DNA of 14,978 nucleotides. Source: CAZWUZ01 sp964637655 [NCBI: uncultured bacterium] (GTDB taxonomy: Bacteria > DAOPZR01). The stretch's first letter is position 1. Each line of letters begins with the position of its first letter. The stretch spans positions 1 through 14,978 of the forward strand of contig CAZWUZ010000060.1 of NCBI GenBank assembly GCA_964637655.1, given 5' to 3'. Shown in pieces: positions 1-6,035 of this stretch. Made by a program: the position numbers and the translations under genes. The notes beneath the pieces were generated by a model that worked only from the letters and a program-made list of their open reading frames with translations, was not told the DNA's origin and did not search any database.

Positions 1-270
1 GGTTAGTTCGGTGGCGTTGGTGGAAACGGAGAAGCGCACCGGTTGAGGCCACGTTTCGGCTTGCGCAACCAGCTGCGTGATGAGCTTGAAATTGAGCAGC
101 GGCTCGCCGCCGAAAAAAGTGATGCCGGAGGGTCCGCTTTTAGTGCGGGCAAGAAAGGTTAGCGCGGCAAGTCCGGTTTCCAGCGTCATGTCGACCGGTT
201 TCTTGTGGCTGAGATAACAGTACTCACAACGCAAACTGCAGCGTTCTGTGACGAACAGCGCCGCGCGCAT
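1..270 (-). CDS. Radical SAM protein, N-terminal part (runs off window)
   Basis: Ninety codons are visible from the ATG at 270 down to base 1 with no stop, so the gene continues outside the window. The protein opens with a beta strand (MRAALFVTE) followed at residues 11-18 by CSLRCEYC, the CxxxCxxC motif that binds the radical SAM [4Fe-4S] cluster, and at 52-58 by FFGGEPL, the GGEP motif that contacts the amino group of S-adenosylmethionine. The aromatic residue after the cluster motif (CYL) and the FFGGEPLLNF form resemble the anSME/PqqE-like group, which often carries a C-terminal SPASM domain and modifies peptides; that part is not visible. The start is supported by AAGGAG about 6 nt upstream. 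Radical SAM membership is clear; the substrate is unknown. No precursor peptide gene is seen on the visible side. Confidence 0.93.
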   Translation of the reverse strand, partial: MRAALFVTERCSLRCEYCYLSHKKPVDMTLETGLAALTFLARTKSGPSGITFFGGEPLLNFKLITQLVAQAETWPQPVRFSVSTNATELT

Positions 271-501
271 AGGGGGCTCCTTTCACAACTGCTCAATAAT
301 GGTACAAGTATGCTGGATGACTGTCAACCTTGAGTATCGTGCAGGTGCGGTGCCAGAAAAGGTTTCACGGGTGTGTGACGCAACCTGAGGCGCAGATAGA
401 TCGACAGCACGTGGAGAAGAAGGAGACGCAGGCGGTAGCAGGTGCGGATGCGCCGGACGGGAGGAAAAGCGGCTGCAGGGAGGTCAACTCGCCGGAAAGC
501 G
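271..501. other. Intergenic region without a recognised gene
   Basis: This is the left part of the 376-bp gap between the radical SAM gene (minus) and the cyclodeaminase-family gene (plus). It holds the minus-strand promoter at 299-327. From about 330 to 500 I see no convincing gene, RNA or repeat. An open frame from a TTG at 330 to 659 lacks a good ribosome site, runs through the downstream promoter and overlaps the start of the next gene, and its composition is not protein-like. Confidence 0.5.
299..327 (-). promoter_or_regulatory. Sigma70-type promoter of the radical SAM gene
   Basis: Reading the minus strand, TTGACA (322-327) is followed after 17 nt by TACCAT (299-304). This gives a leader of roughly 25 nt before the start codon at 270. 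The -35 box is a perfect consensus match and the -10 box matches at four of six positions. Confidence 0.6.
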
Positions 502-530
502 TTGACGGCGGACAGGCAGGTTGGTATACT
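502..530 (+). promoter_or_regulatory. Strong sigma70-type promoter of the cyclodeaminase-family gene
   Basis: TTGACG (502-507), a 17-nt spacer and TATACT (525-530). The predicted transcript starts near 537, giving a leader of about 110 nt before the ATG at 647. This is the best-matching promoter in the window. Confidence 0.75.
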
Positions 531-555
531 ACGCCAAAACGGGAGCGGGCGTGGG

Positions 556-613
556 GGCGGGAATTGAATCTCCTGCCGTCTAATCGCTTGTGGACCACTA
601 AACGTATGTTTAG
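556..613 (+). promoter_or_regulatory. Structured leader: imperfect hairpin plus a perfect 16-bp palindrome
   Basis: In the 110-nt leader, 556-562 (GGCGGGA) can pair with 571-577 (TCCTGCC, one G-U pair). Further on, CTAAAC (598-603) and GTTTAG (608-613) form a perfect 6-bp inverted repeat around GTAT. The palindrome lies about 60 nt downstream of the predicted transcription start, so it could be a repressor operator or an RNA hairpin. I recognise no riboswitch class in it. The function is inference. Confidence 0.35.
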
Positions 614-646
614 CGTACCGGCAAACAACTATGAGGAGGAAACACC

Positions 647-1645
647 ATGCTGTATCTGAATGAGAAGGACATGCGGGATCTCGGCCTTATGCAGGATGAG
701 GCCCTGGCGGACATCTGGGAGATACTGACCGGGGGACTGATCGCCTACGGCGAAGGCCGGGCCAATCTCCCGCTCGATGCCTACCTCAGGTCTTCAAACG
801 AGTCGCACTTCAACCGGATTATCGCCAAGTTCGGCACCGTGGAGGAAACTGCCGGGTTGAAATGGATTGCCTCCGCGCCGCTGAACACGAAAAAGGGCCT
901 GCCGCGCGCGACCGGGCTGCTCATCTTCAATGACATCGTCACCGGCATCGCGTATGCCATCATGGACGCCGTGCCCGTGAGCAATATCCGCACCGCGGGC
1001 TGCTCGATGATCTTCCTCAAGAATTTCCGGCCCAATTTCAAGCGCGCGGTCATCTGCGGGGCAGGGGTCAACGCCCGGGAACACTATCGCCAGCTTATCT
1101 TCGGGAAAAAGGCCGGGTTCTTCCCGCACCTCAAGGAACTCGCGGTCTACGATCTCTATCCTGAAGCGGCGAAGAAGTTCGCGGCTGAATTCCCCGAAGA
1201 CATCGCCGTGCTCACCGATGTCGCGCAGCTGCCGGGCGACGACACGTGCATCCTGTACTGCACCAACGCACTGACGCCGCATATCGGGCCGGAACAGGTG
1301 AAGAAGTTCAAGCGACTGACCGCCAATCACATGAGCCTCCGTGACTATACGGCGGAAGGACTGGCGGCATTCGATTACGTTGCCGCCGACAGTGCCCAGC
1401 ATGTCGCGAAGGCCAGCACCTCGGTCGACCTCGCGGTGCAGGCGGGACTGGTGGCGATGGACAAGATCCATGAACTGCCGCGCCTGCTCATCGACAAAAA
1501 GGCCGGCAAGTCCAATCCTTTCCCCGAAGAGAGCAACGTGATATTCAACCCCATGGGGCTCGGCTGCCACGACCTGGTGCTGGGGCGCCATGTGTACGAC
1601 AAGGCCGTCAAGGCCGGCAAAGGCCTGAAACTCGATTACGTATAG
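647..1645 (+). CDS. Ornithine cyclodeaminase/mu-crystallin family protein
   Basis: A 332-residue NAD(P)-dependent enzyme of the ornithine cyclodeaminase family, whose members deaminate or reduce amino acids and imines (ornithine cyclodeaminase, alanine dehydrogenase of archaea, ketimine reductase, SbnB). The substrate-site region shows GLKWIAS (70-76) with the conserved Lys72, and SNIRTAG (112-118) with Arg115. The Rossmann nucleotide motif is AVICGAGVNA (134-143), and the probable catalytic Asp lies in SLRDYTAEGL (Asp233). Near the end, NPMGLGCHDL (301-310) replaces the usual S-G-L-A-x-x-D-L form, marking a divergent subgroup. Length is normal for the family. GAGGAGG at 633-639 lies 7 nt before the ATG. 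It is a single-gene unit between its own promoter and a terminator, so context does not reveal the substrate. Confidence 0.9.
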   Translation: MLYLNEKDMRDLGLMQDEALADIWEILTGGLIAYGEGRANLPLDAYLRSSNESHFNRIIAKFGTVEETAGLKWIASAPLNTKKGLPRATGLLIFNDIVTGIAYAIMDAVPVSNIRTAGCSMIFLKNFRPNFKRAVICGAGVNAREHYRQLIFGKKAGFFPHLKELAVYDLYPEAAKKFAAEFPEDIAVLTDVAQLPGDDTCILYCTNALTPHIGPEQVKKFKRLTANHMSLRDYTAEGLAAFDYVAADSAQHVAKASTSVDLAVQAGLVAMDKIHELPRLLIDKKAGKSNPFPEESNVIFNPMGLGCHDLVLGRHVYDKAVKAGKGLKLDYV

Positions 1646-1710
1646 GTGCCGGCTGCGGCAACTGCCCGGCTGACGTTTTCTTCGAACATCGGGCAGCACT
1701 AACGGACAAG

Positions 1711-1744
1711 AAGAAAGGGCGGCGGGATTTTCCGCCGCCCCTTT
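1711..1744. terminator. Bidirectional intrinsic terminator between convergent genes
   Basis: GGGCGGCGG (1717-1725) pairs perfectly with CCGCCGCCC (1732-1740) around a 6-nt loop. Read on plus it is followed by CTTT. Read on minus it is followed by a better pyrimidine tail (TTTCTTCTT). It lies between the cyclodeaminase-family gene ending at 1645 and the minus-strand KH-MbtH gene ending at 1878, so it can serve both. Confidence 0.75.
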
Positions 1745-1856
1745 GGTGTGCCGTTATCCTGCTGGCAGGAAAAAGCGCGGGGCGTGATGAATGTCCGGTG
1801 TACCGGTGTGGCACTCGTCTGCTGTCGTCCAACGTGCCGCGCCGGTCGCGCCGGTC

Positions 1857-1874
1857 GGGGCAGGCAACCGCCCC
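1857..1874 (-). terminator. GC-rich hairpin just after the KH-MbtH stop codon
   Basis: GGGGC (1857-1861) pairs with GCCCC (1870-1874), with two further G-C pairs inside. It starts 4 nt past the stop codon on the minus strand. There is no U-run after it, so it is more likely a 3'-end stabilising or pausing hairpin than a complete terminator. Confidence 0.35.
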
Positions 1875-1877
1875 TGA

Positions 1878-2483
1878 TTATTGATTTTCCTGTGCGGCTT
1901 CTTCCATTTTTTTGCGCAAACTGAGCGGGCGCATGTCGGTCCAGACCTCCTCGATGTACGCCAGGCACTCGTCTTTGGTTCCGTGCTTGCCGGTGTCCTG
2001 CCAGCCGAGGGGAAGTTCCCGGTCTGCCGGCCAGATCGAATACTGCTCTTCGTGATTGACCACCACCGCGTAGATTGTCAGATCTTCCCTCTCGCCGGCT
2101 GACGACCGGGTCGCGCCCGCCCGCGAGCGGTGTGGCACCGGGCTGTCAGCGGCAGGCGGCGGCGTAACCACCAGATCAATGCGCCGGCCGAGTTTCTTCG
2201 CCAGGCATTCGAGCACGGCGGCAATCGCGCCGGCGGCCTGCTGACTCAGGCCGGCCACTGCGGTGGTATCTGTCACGCGTGCGGCCAGCACCAGCGCGAT
2301 GACGCTGTCGGTTTCCGTCATGGCCACGGTGAACTGCCCGGGCGTATCGGCGATGCTCCCGACGATATGCTCGACCAGTTCCCTGACCATCGTTCCGCCC
2401 GGCGTTTCGGCGGCGCGAACCGGTCCGCCGGCAACCACAAGTGTACACAACGCCACTATCAGGCAACAGATGCTGCGCTTCAT
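1878..2483 (-). CDS. Exported KhpA-like KH / MbtH-like domain fusion protein
   Basis: A 201-residue protein with three parts. Residues 1-24 are a signal peptide (MKRS, then a hydrophobic core, with a likely cut after VRA-24). Residues 32-108 align along their length with the single-KH RNA-binding protein KhpA/Ylq[10 protein letters not shown] at the start and [12 protein letters not shown] at the end, but the GKQG loop is replaced by GLSQ (78-81). After a Pro/Arg/Ser-rich linker (109-134), residues 135-190 are a full MbtH-like domain with [10 protein letters not shown] (143-152), LGW (159-161), CLAYIEE (173-179) and [10 protein letters not shown] (181-190), including all three conserved Trp. 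MbtH proteins normally bind NRPS adenylation domains in the cytoplasm, and no NRPS is near. The start at 2483 is preferred over the ATG at 2489 because GGGGAG lies 7 nt upstream of it and only 1 nt upstream of the other. The domain calls are firm; the role is unknown. Confidence 0.88.
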   Translation of the reverse strand: MKRSICCLIVALCTLVVAGGPVRAAETPGGTMVRELVEHIVGSIADTPGQFTVAMTETDSVIALVLAARVTDTTAVAGLSQQAAGAIAAVLECLAKKLGRRIDLVVTPPPAADSPVPHRSRAGATRSSAGEREDLTIYAVVVNHEEQYSIWPADRELPLGWQDTGKHGTKDECLAYIEEVWTDMRPLSLRKKMEEAAQENQ

Positions 2484-2576
2484 AGCCATACTCCCCGTTG
2501 ATATTTTCGGCCCGGTGCGCGCCCGGTTGCTGGTGCTGCTCCGCGCTCGGTCGGCAACAGGTCTCTTGTGCGGGCG

Positions 2577-2605
2577 AGTGTACCACCACGATCGTCAGGC
2601 GTCAA
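2577..2605 (-). promoter_or_regulatory. Promoter of the KH-MbtH gene
   Basis: On the minus strand TTGACG (2600-2605) is followed after 17 nt by TACACT (2577-2582), giving a leader of about 85 nt. The -35 box lies back to back with the divergent promoter at 2620-2648, leaving 14 bp between the two -35 boxes, so one regulator could act on both genes. Confidence 0.65.
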
Positions 2606-2619
2606 CGGGCTGGCACAGT

Positions 2620-2648
2620 TTGCCGGACGGGCGCGGGTGCGCTATTAT
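2620..2648 (+). promoter_or_regulatory. Promoter of the TIM-barrel isomerase-like gene
   Basis: TTGCCG (2620-2625), a 17-nt spacer and TATTAT (2643-2648). The predicted transcript starts near 2655, about 30 nt before the chosen ATG. The in-frame ATG at 2650 lies at the promoter itself and is therefore unlikely to be the start. Confidence 0.65.
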
Positions 2649-2685
2649 GATGAGCACGCGGCAGGTGCCGCGCATGGAGGAACTG

Positions 2686-3537
2686 ATGGGCGACGGGCAC
2701 GACAACACGCGGCGGACGACGGGAGCAGAACTGCGGCTGGGCATTCCCAGCCATCCGCAGGAGGAACTTGTCGACTGGATCCGCTGGACGCGGGAACACG
2801 GGTTCGCGTTCATCGAATTGTTCATCGAGGAGCCGGCGGCCGGAATTGACCGGCTCGACCGGCCCGCAGTGCGGCGGGCACTACGCCGCGAACTGGCCGG
2901 GTTCCCCTGTCTCGGGCATCTCCCCCCCTGCCTGCCGCTGGGTTCACCCTTTCCGGAATTGCGTCGCGCGGTGGTCGCGGTGACGGTGCGCTATGCGCGG
3001 TTTTTCGCGGCCATCGGCTGCCCGGCGATGACGGTGCATGCCAACTGGGCGAGTTCGCTTATCCCGGTACGCATGGAAATCGACTGGCAGCGCGACACCC
3101 TGGCGGCCGCAGCGGCAGCGGCACAGCGCGAGGGGGTGCGGTTGCTGTTCGAACTCATTCCGCACCGCTGTGACAGCCCGGCACACGATGCGGCCATCAT
3201 TGCCGGCATCCCCAATCTCGGCTACACGCTCGATGTCGGGCATGCCAACCTGCACGGTTACTCCGTGGGAGAATATCTGCGCCGGCGGGAACTCTTTGCC
3301 GCACTGCATCACCTGCATCTGCACGACAACGACGGTAAGGGCGACCGCCACTGGCCGATTGTGTCCGGCAAACGTCGCGCTGGCGGGGTGCACTGGGGCG
3401 AACTGATGACGTCGTTGCAGCAGCAGGGGTATCGCGGTACGATGACGCTGGAGTTTCATGCCGGCGGCCGCCGCGCCTTTCTCGCCGCGCGGCGCTACCT
3501 GCAGGAGTTGTGGACTGACGCGGGCGGCGCACTGTAG
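2686..3537 (+). CDS. Sugar phosphate isomerase/epimerase-like TIM-barrel protein
   Basis: A 283-residue protein of the xylose isomerase-like TIM-barrel superfamily (AP endonuclease family 2; the sugar phosphate isomerase/epimerase group). Probable metal ligands sit at the expected strand ends: Glu156 in LLFELIP, Asp183 and His186 in LDVGHANLH, His212 in LHLHDNDGKGDRHWPI, and Glu256 in MTLEFH. His118 in TVHANW is also typical. The DNDGKGDxHxPxxxG signature is characteristic of the group. The ATG at 2686 is chosen because GGAGG at 2676-2680 lies 5 nt upstream; longer versions would begin in or before the promoter. The substrate cannot be told from sequence. It stands alone, divergent from the KH-MbtH gene. 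Confidence 0.85.
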   Translation: MGDGHDNTRRTTGAELRLGIPSHPQEELVDWIRWTREHGFAFIELFIEEPAAGIDRLDRPAVRRALRRELAGFPCLGHLPPCLPLGSPFPELRRAVVAVTVRYARFFAAIGCPAMTVHANWASSLIPVRMEIDWQRDTLAAAAAAAQREGVRLLFELIPHRCDSPAHDAAIIAGIPNLGYTLDVGHANLHGYSVGEYLRRRELFAALHHLHLHDNDGKGDRHWPIVSGKRRAGGVHWGELMTSLQQQGYRGTMTLEFHAGGRRAFLAARRYLQELWTDAGGAL

Positions 3538-3591
3538 CTCGCTCCGCCGCGGCCGGCTGCGACGCCCGCTCTTGCCATGCTCTCGCGGCCA

Positions 3592-3700
3592 TTGGCCAGC
3601 GTCTTTGCCATCCTGTCGGTGCTGACGCGGCCGACCTCCTGTCGTTGGTCAGCGCCTTTGCCGTCCTGGCGGCGCTGACACGGCCGACCTCCTGTCGTTG
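3592..3700. repeat. 53-bp tandem repeat, two copies plus a truncated third
   Basis: Unit 1 is 3592-3644 and unit 2 is 3645-3697, with 47 of 53 positions identical. A third unit begins TTG at 3698 and then diverges. A shorter degenerate version appears just upstream, at about 3570-3591. The repeat is GC-rich and non-coding, and it ends exactly at the -35 box of the next promoter. Confidence 0.8.
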
Positions 3701-3726
3701 ACGATGGACAGGCAGGGTGTTAGGAT
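3698..3726 (+). promoter_or_regulatory. Promoter of the UGM operon
   Basis: TTGACG (3698-3703), a 17-nt spacer and TAGGAT (3721-3726). The predicted transcript starts near 3733. The -35 box starts at the junction where a third 53-bp repeat unit would begin. Confidence 0.55.
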
Positions 3727-3772
3727 GCGGGCACTGACAGGAAAAGCCGCGGAGGCGGGGAGCGATTGTCCC

Positions 3773-3808
3773 ATGGATGGCCCATTGAACGTTCACTGGA
3801 CCGCATGA
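3773..3808 (+). CDS. Possible 11-codon leader ORF coupled to the UGM gene
   Basis: ATG at 3773 opens an 11-residue peptide, MDGPLNVHWTA, ending in a TGA at 3806-3808 that overlaps the ATG at 3805 of the UGM gene as ATGA. The Shine-Dalgarno-like GGGGAG (3757-3762) lies 10 nt upstream, while the ATG at 3805 has no good site of its own. The arrangement would fit translational coupling, as at the three later junctions of the operon. The alternative is that the site serves an in-frame TTG at 3766 and the short ORF is chance. Confidence 0.35.
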   Translation: MDGPLNVHWTA

Positions 3809-5145
3809 AACCGGTACTGATAATCGGGGCCGGGCCGTGCGGGCTGGGCGCCGCCTGGTACCTGCACACGCAGGGGCATGCTGACTGGGAAGTGTGCGAG
3901 GCCAGCGCGCAGCCCGGCGGACTCTCGGCGTCGTTTGCCGATGCGCAGGGTTTTACCTGGGATGTCGGCGGCCACGTGCTCTTCACCAAGTACCGCGAGT
4001 TCGCGGGACTGGTGCGCAACCTGCTCGCGGGCGAGTTCCACGAGCATCAGCGTTCCGCGTGGGTACGCCTCTGCGACCCGGCAGCGTGGGTCCCCTATCC
4101 CTATCAGGAGAATATCCACTTCCTCCCCGAAACGCTGCGCTGCGAAGCGCTCGACGGGCTCGACCGGCGTACCGATGAAAGCACGGCGCACAATTTCGCG
4201 GAGTGGATAGGCGCGCATTTCGGGCCTGGTATCGCCCGCCAGTTCATGATGCCGTACAATAACAAAGTGTGGGGCACTGATCCGTGCGAAATGGATTTTC
4301 ACTGGATCGCGGAACGGGTGCGCACCATCGACGCGCAGGAATTGCGCGCCGTGCAGCCGGGTGATCCGCCGCGCGGCGGGTGGGGTCCGAATGCAACCTT
4401 TATCTTCCCGCGTCGCGGCGGCACGGGCGAGATATTCCAGCGTCTGGCGCAACAGGTTGGCAACCGCATCCGGTACAATGCGAAACTGGTGGCACTCGAC
4501 ACGAAGCGGAAGCTGGCGACCTTCAGCGACGGACGCGAGGTGGAATACCGCGCGCTGATCAGCACCGCGCGCCTCGATGAACTGCTCGGCCTGCTTCCCG
4601 GGCTCGGGGTGAGCGCGCCCCTGCGCGCGGTTGGCGGGGCGGTGGTCGGGCTCGGGGTGGAACACGAGGAGAAGAGCGGCAGATGCTGGTCCTATTTCCC
4701 CGACAATCCGCCCGGGTTCTACCGCCTGACCTGGTTCCATCATTATGCTGCGGCCAATGTGCCGGGTGCTGACACCTCGCGCTATGCCGCCTATATGGTT
4801 GAGACGGTCCTCCCACCCGGGACGCCGGTGCGCGAGCAGGAACTGCTCGATGCCGCGGTGGCGGGCCTGCGCCGCGCGGGCATCCTGACCGCCGCTGACG
4901 AGCAGAAGATCGTTTCGCGCTGGTTCCTGCCCGTCCCTGCCATCTACCCGGTGCCCGTGCTGGGGCTGCGCGAAGCGCTGCCGCGCGTGCATACAGCGCT
5001 TGAGACGGAGCAGATATTTTCGCGCGGGCGTTTTGGCGGCTGGTGCTACGAGGTCGGCAACATGGACCATTCGTTCATGCAGGGGTACGAAGTGGCGCGG
5101 CGCCTGGTCGATGGCGGACGCGAAGAGGTCTGGCACTCCGCATGA
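3805..5145 (+). CDS. UDP-galactopyranose mutase, eukaryotic type
   Basis: A 446-residue flavoenzyme expected to convert UDP-galactopyranose to UDP-galactofuranose in the cytoplasm. The N-terminal FAD-binding motif is LIIGAGPCGLG (5-15). The rest follows the fungal/eukaryotic form of the enzyme rather than the E. coli Glf form: DVGGHVLF with His57, WVPYPYQENI (95-104), MPYNNKVW (149-156), AERV with Arg171, GGWGPNATFIFPRRGGTG (191-208), GFYR with Arg307, and RGRFGGWCYEVGNMDHSFM (407-425). The arginines and Tyr415/Asn419 correspond to substrate-binding residues known in Aspergillus UGM. It is shorter than fungal enzymes (about 510). An in-frame TTG at 3766, with GGAGG 10 nt and GGGGAG 3 nt upstream, would add 13 residues; the ATG at 3805 puts the FAD fold at the N-terminus. 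The start is uncertain. It is the first gene of an ATGA-linked operon. Confidence 0.88.
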   Translation: MKPVLIIGAGPCGLGAAWYLHTQGHADWEVCEASAQPGGLSASFADAQGFTWDVGGHVLFTKYREFAGLVRNLLAGEFHEHQRSAWVRLCDPAAWVPYPYQENIHFLPETLRCEALDGLDRRTDESTAHNFAEWIGAHFGPGIARQFMMPYNNKVWGTDPCEMDFHWIAERVRTIDAQELRAVQPGDPPRGGWGPNATFIFPRRGGTGEIFQRLAQQVGNRIRYNAKLVALDTKRKLATFSDGREVEYRALISTARLDELLGLLPGLGVSAPLRAVGGAVVGLGVEHEEKSGRCWSYFPDNPPGFYRLTWFHHYAAANVPGADTSRYAAYMVETVLPPGTPVREQELLDAAVAGLRRAGILTAADEQKIVSRWFLPVPAIYPVPVLGLREALPRVHTALETEQIFSRGRFGGWCYEVGNMDHSFMQGYEVARRLVDGGREEVWHSA

Positions 5146-6035
5146 CACTCCCGGTCAGCGCGGTACTCATCTCGTGGCAGCGGCGCGATACGCTGCTCGC
5201 CACGCTGACGAAACTCACCGCATTGCAGCCGGCGCTGGCGGAGATTATCGTCGTTGATAACGGTTCAACGGACGGTACTGCGGCGGCGGTCGCGGCGCAG
5301 TTTCCGCAGGTGACGCTGCTGCAGCGCGGACGCAATGCCGGCATCGACGCCTATAACGACGGCTTCCGCCGCGCTACGCAGGATTACGTGCTTATCCTCG
5401 ACGACGATTCCTACCCTGCGCCGGACGCGACCGCGCGCGCGGTGACGCATCTGCAGCAGTCAGCGCGCTGTGCGGCGGTCGCTTTCCGCATCAGCGACGC
5501 GGTCACCCGGCAGGACGCGCGCTACTGGTTTCTCCCGCAAAGTGAGCAGCCGGCCCCGGCGACAGCATTTGTCGGTTGCGGGGCGCTGGTGCGCCGCGAC
5601 GCGCTGCTTGCCGCAGGCGGCTATGCCCCCGAGTTCTTTCTCTACGAGAACGAGGTGGAACTCTGCCTGCGCCTGCGGCTTGCCGGCTGGCAGGTCGACT
5701 ACCGTCCCGAATGCGTGGCGTATCACCCGAGCAGCACGAAGCGGGGCACGCCGAACATCATCTATTACGGGACGAAGAACAAACTGCTGACGGTCTGGCG
5801 TTTCCTGCCGGTGGCGAAGTCCATAGTGTTGACGCTGGAGTTCCTGCTGACCAACTGCTACCTGACGCTGCGCTTCGGGCACGCTGCCCTGCGCTGGCAG
5901 GCGGTCGCGCAGGCGTTGTGCGACTGGGAAACCTACCGCCTGCGTACGCTCACGCGCCCGCTGACGGAGGCGGAAGAAAAATTGCTGTGGCCGCTGATTG
6001 CCGAGTTGCGGCTGCTCACCTGGGTGAAACGATGA
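5142..6035 (+). CDS. Family 2 glycosyltransferase, possible galactofuranosyltransferase
   Basis: A 297-residue GT-A fold glycosyltransferase. Residues 4-11 (PVSAVLIS) form the first strand. IIVVDNGSTDGT (35-46) is the nucleotide-sugar site, and LILDDDSYP (84-92) holds the DxD metal motif. GCGALVRRDALLAAGGY (145-161) and FFLYENEVELCLRLRLAGW (165-183) carry the acceptor and catalytic region typical of the rhamnosyl/galactofuranosyl-type GT2 enzymes such as WbbL. The C-terminal 80 residues are helical and hydrophobic in places (VAKSIVLTLEFLLTN), perhaps for membrane association. Its ATG overlaps the UGM stop as ATGA, so the two products are probably made together and UDP-galactofuranose is a reasonable donor. 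That donor assignment is inference from context. Confidence 0.88.
   Translation: MTLPVSAVLISWQRRDTLLATLTKLTALQPALAEIIVVDNGSTDGTAAAVAAQFPQVTLLQRGRNAGIDAYNDGFRRATQDYVLILDDDSYPAPDATARAVTHLQQSARCAAVAFRISDAVTRQDARYWFLPQSEQPAPATAFVGCGALVRRDALLAAGGYAPEFFLYENEVELCLRLRLAGWQVDYRPECVAYHPSSTKRGTPNIIYYGTKNKLLTVWRFLPVAKSIVLTLEFLLTNCYLTLRFGHAALRWQAVAQALCDWETYRLRTLTRPLTEAEEKLLWPLIAELRLLTWVKR

Noticed and set aside
537-646. Riboswitch or tRNA-like leader before the cyclodeaminase-family gene
   Set aside because: Two small hairpins are possible, but no conserved core of a known riboswitch class or tRNA arms could be found.
330-659. Open frame of 109 codons upstream of the cyclodeaminase-family gene
   Set aside because: TTG start without a good ribosome site; it contains the strong promoter at 502-530 and overlaps the next gene's start. 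The sequence shows no domain.
794-1699. Long antisense frame opposite the cyclodeaminase-family gene
   Set aside because: Shadow of the real gene in GC-rich DNA. The plus-strand product has clear family motifs and the antisense product (Arg/His-rich) has none.
2263-2685. Upstream extension of the TIM-barrel gene frame
   Set aside because: Lies antisense to the KH-MbtH gene and across both divergent promoters. The ATG at 2686 has a well-placed GGAGG.
3793-5148. 451-codon antisense frame covering the whole mutase gene
   Set aside because: Caused by GC-biased third positions; no recognisable motif, and the plus-strand product is a clear UGM.
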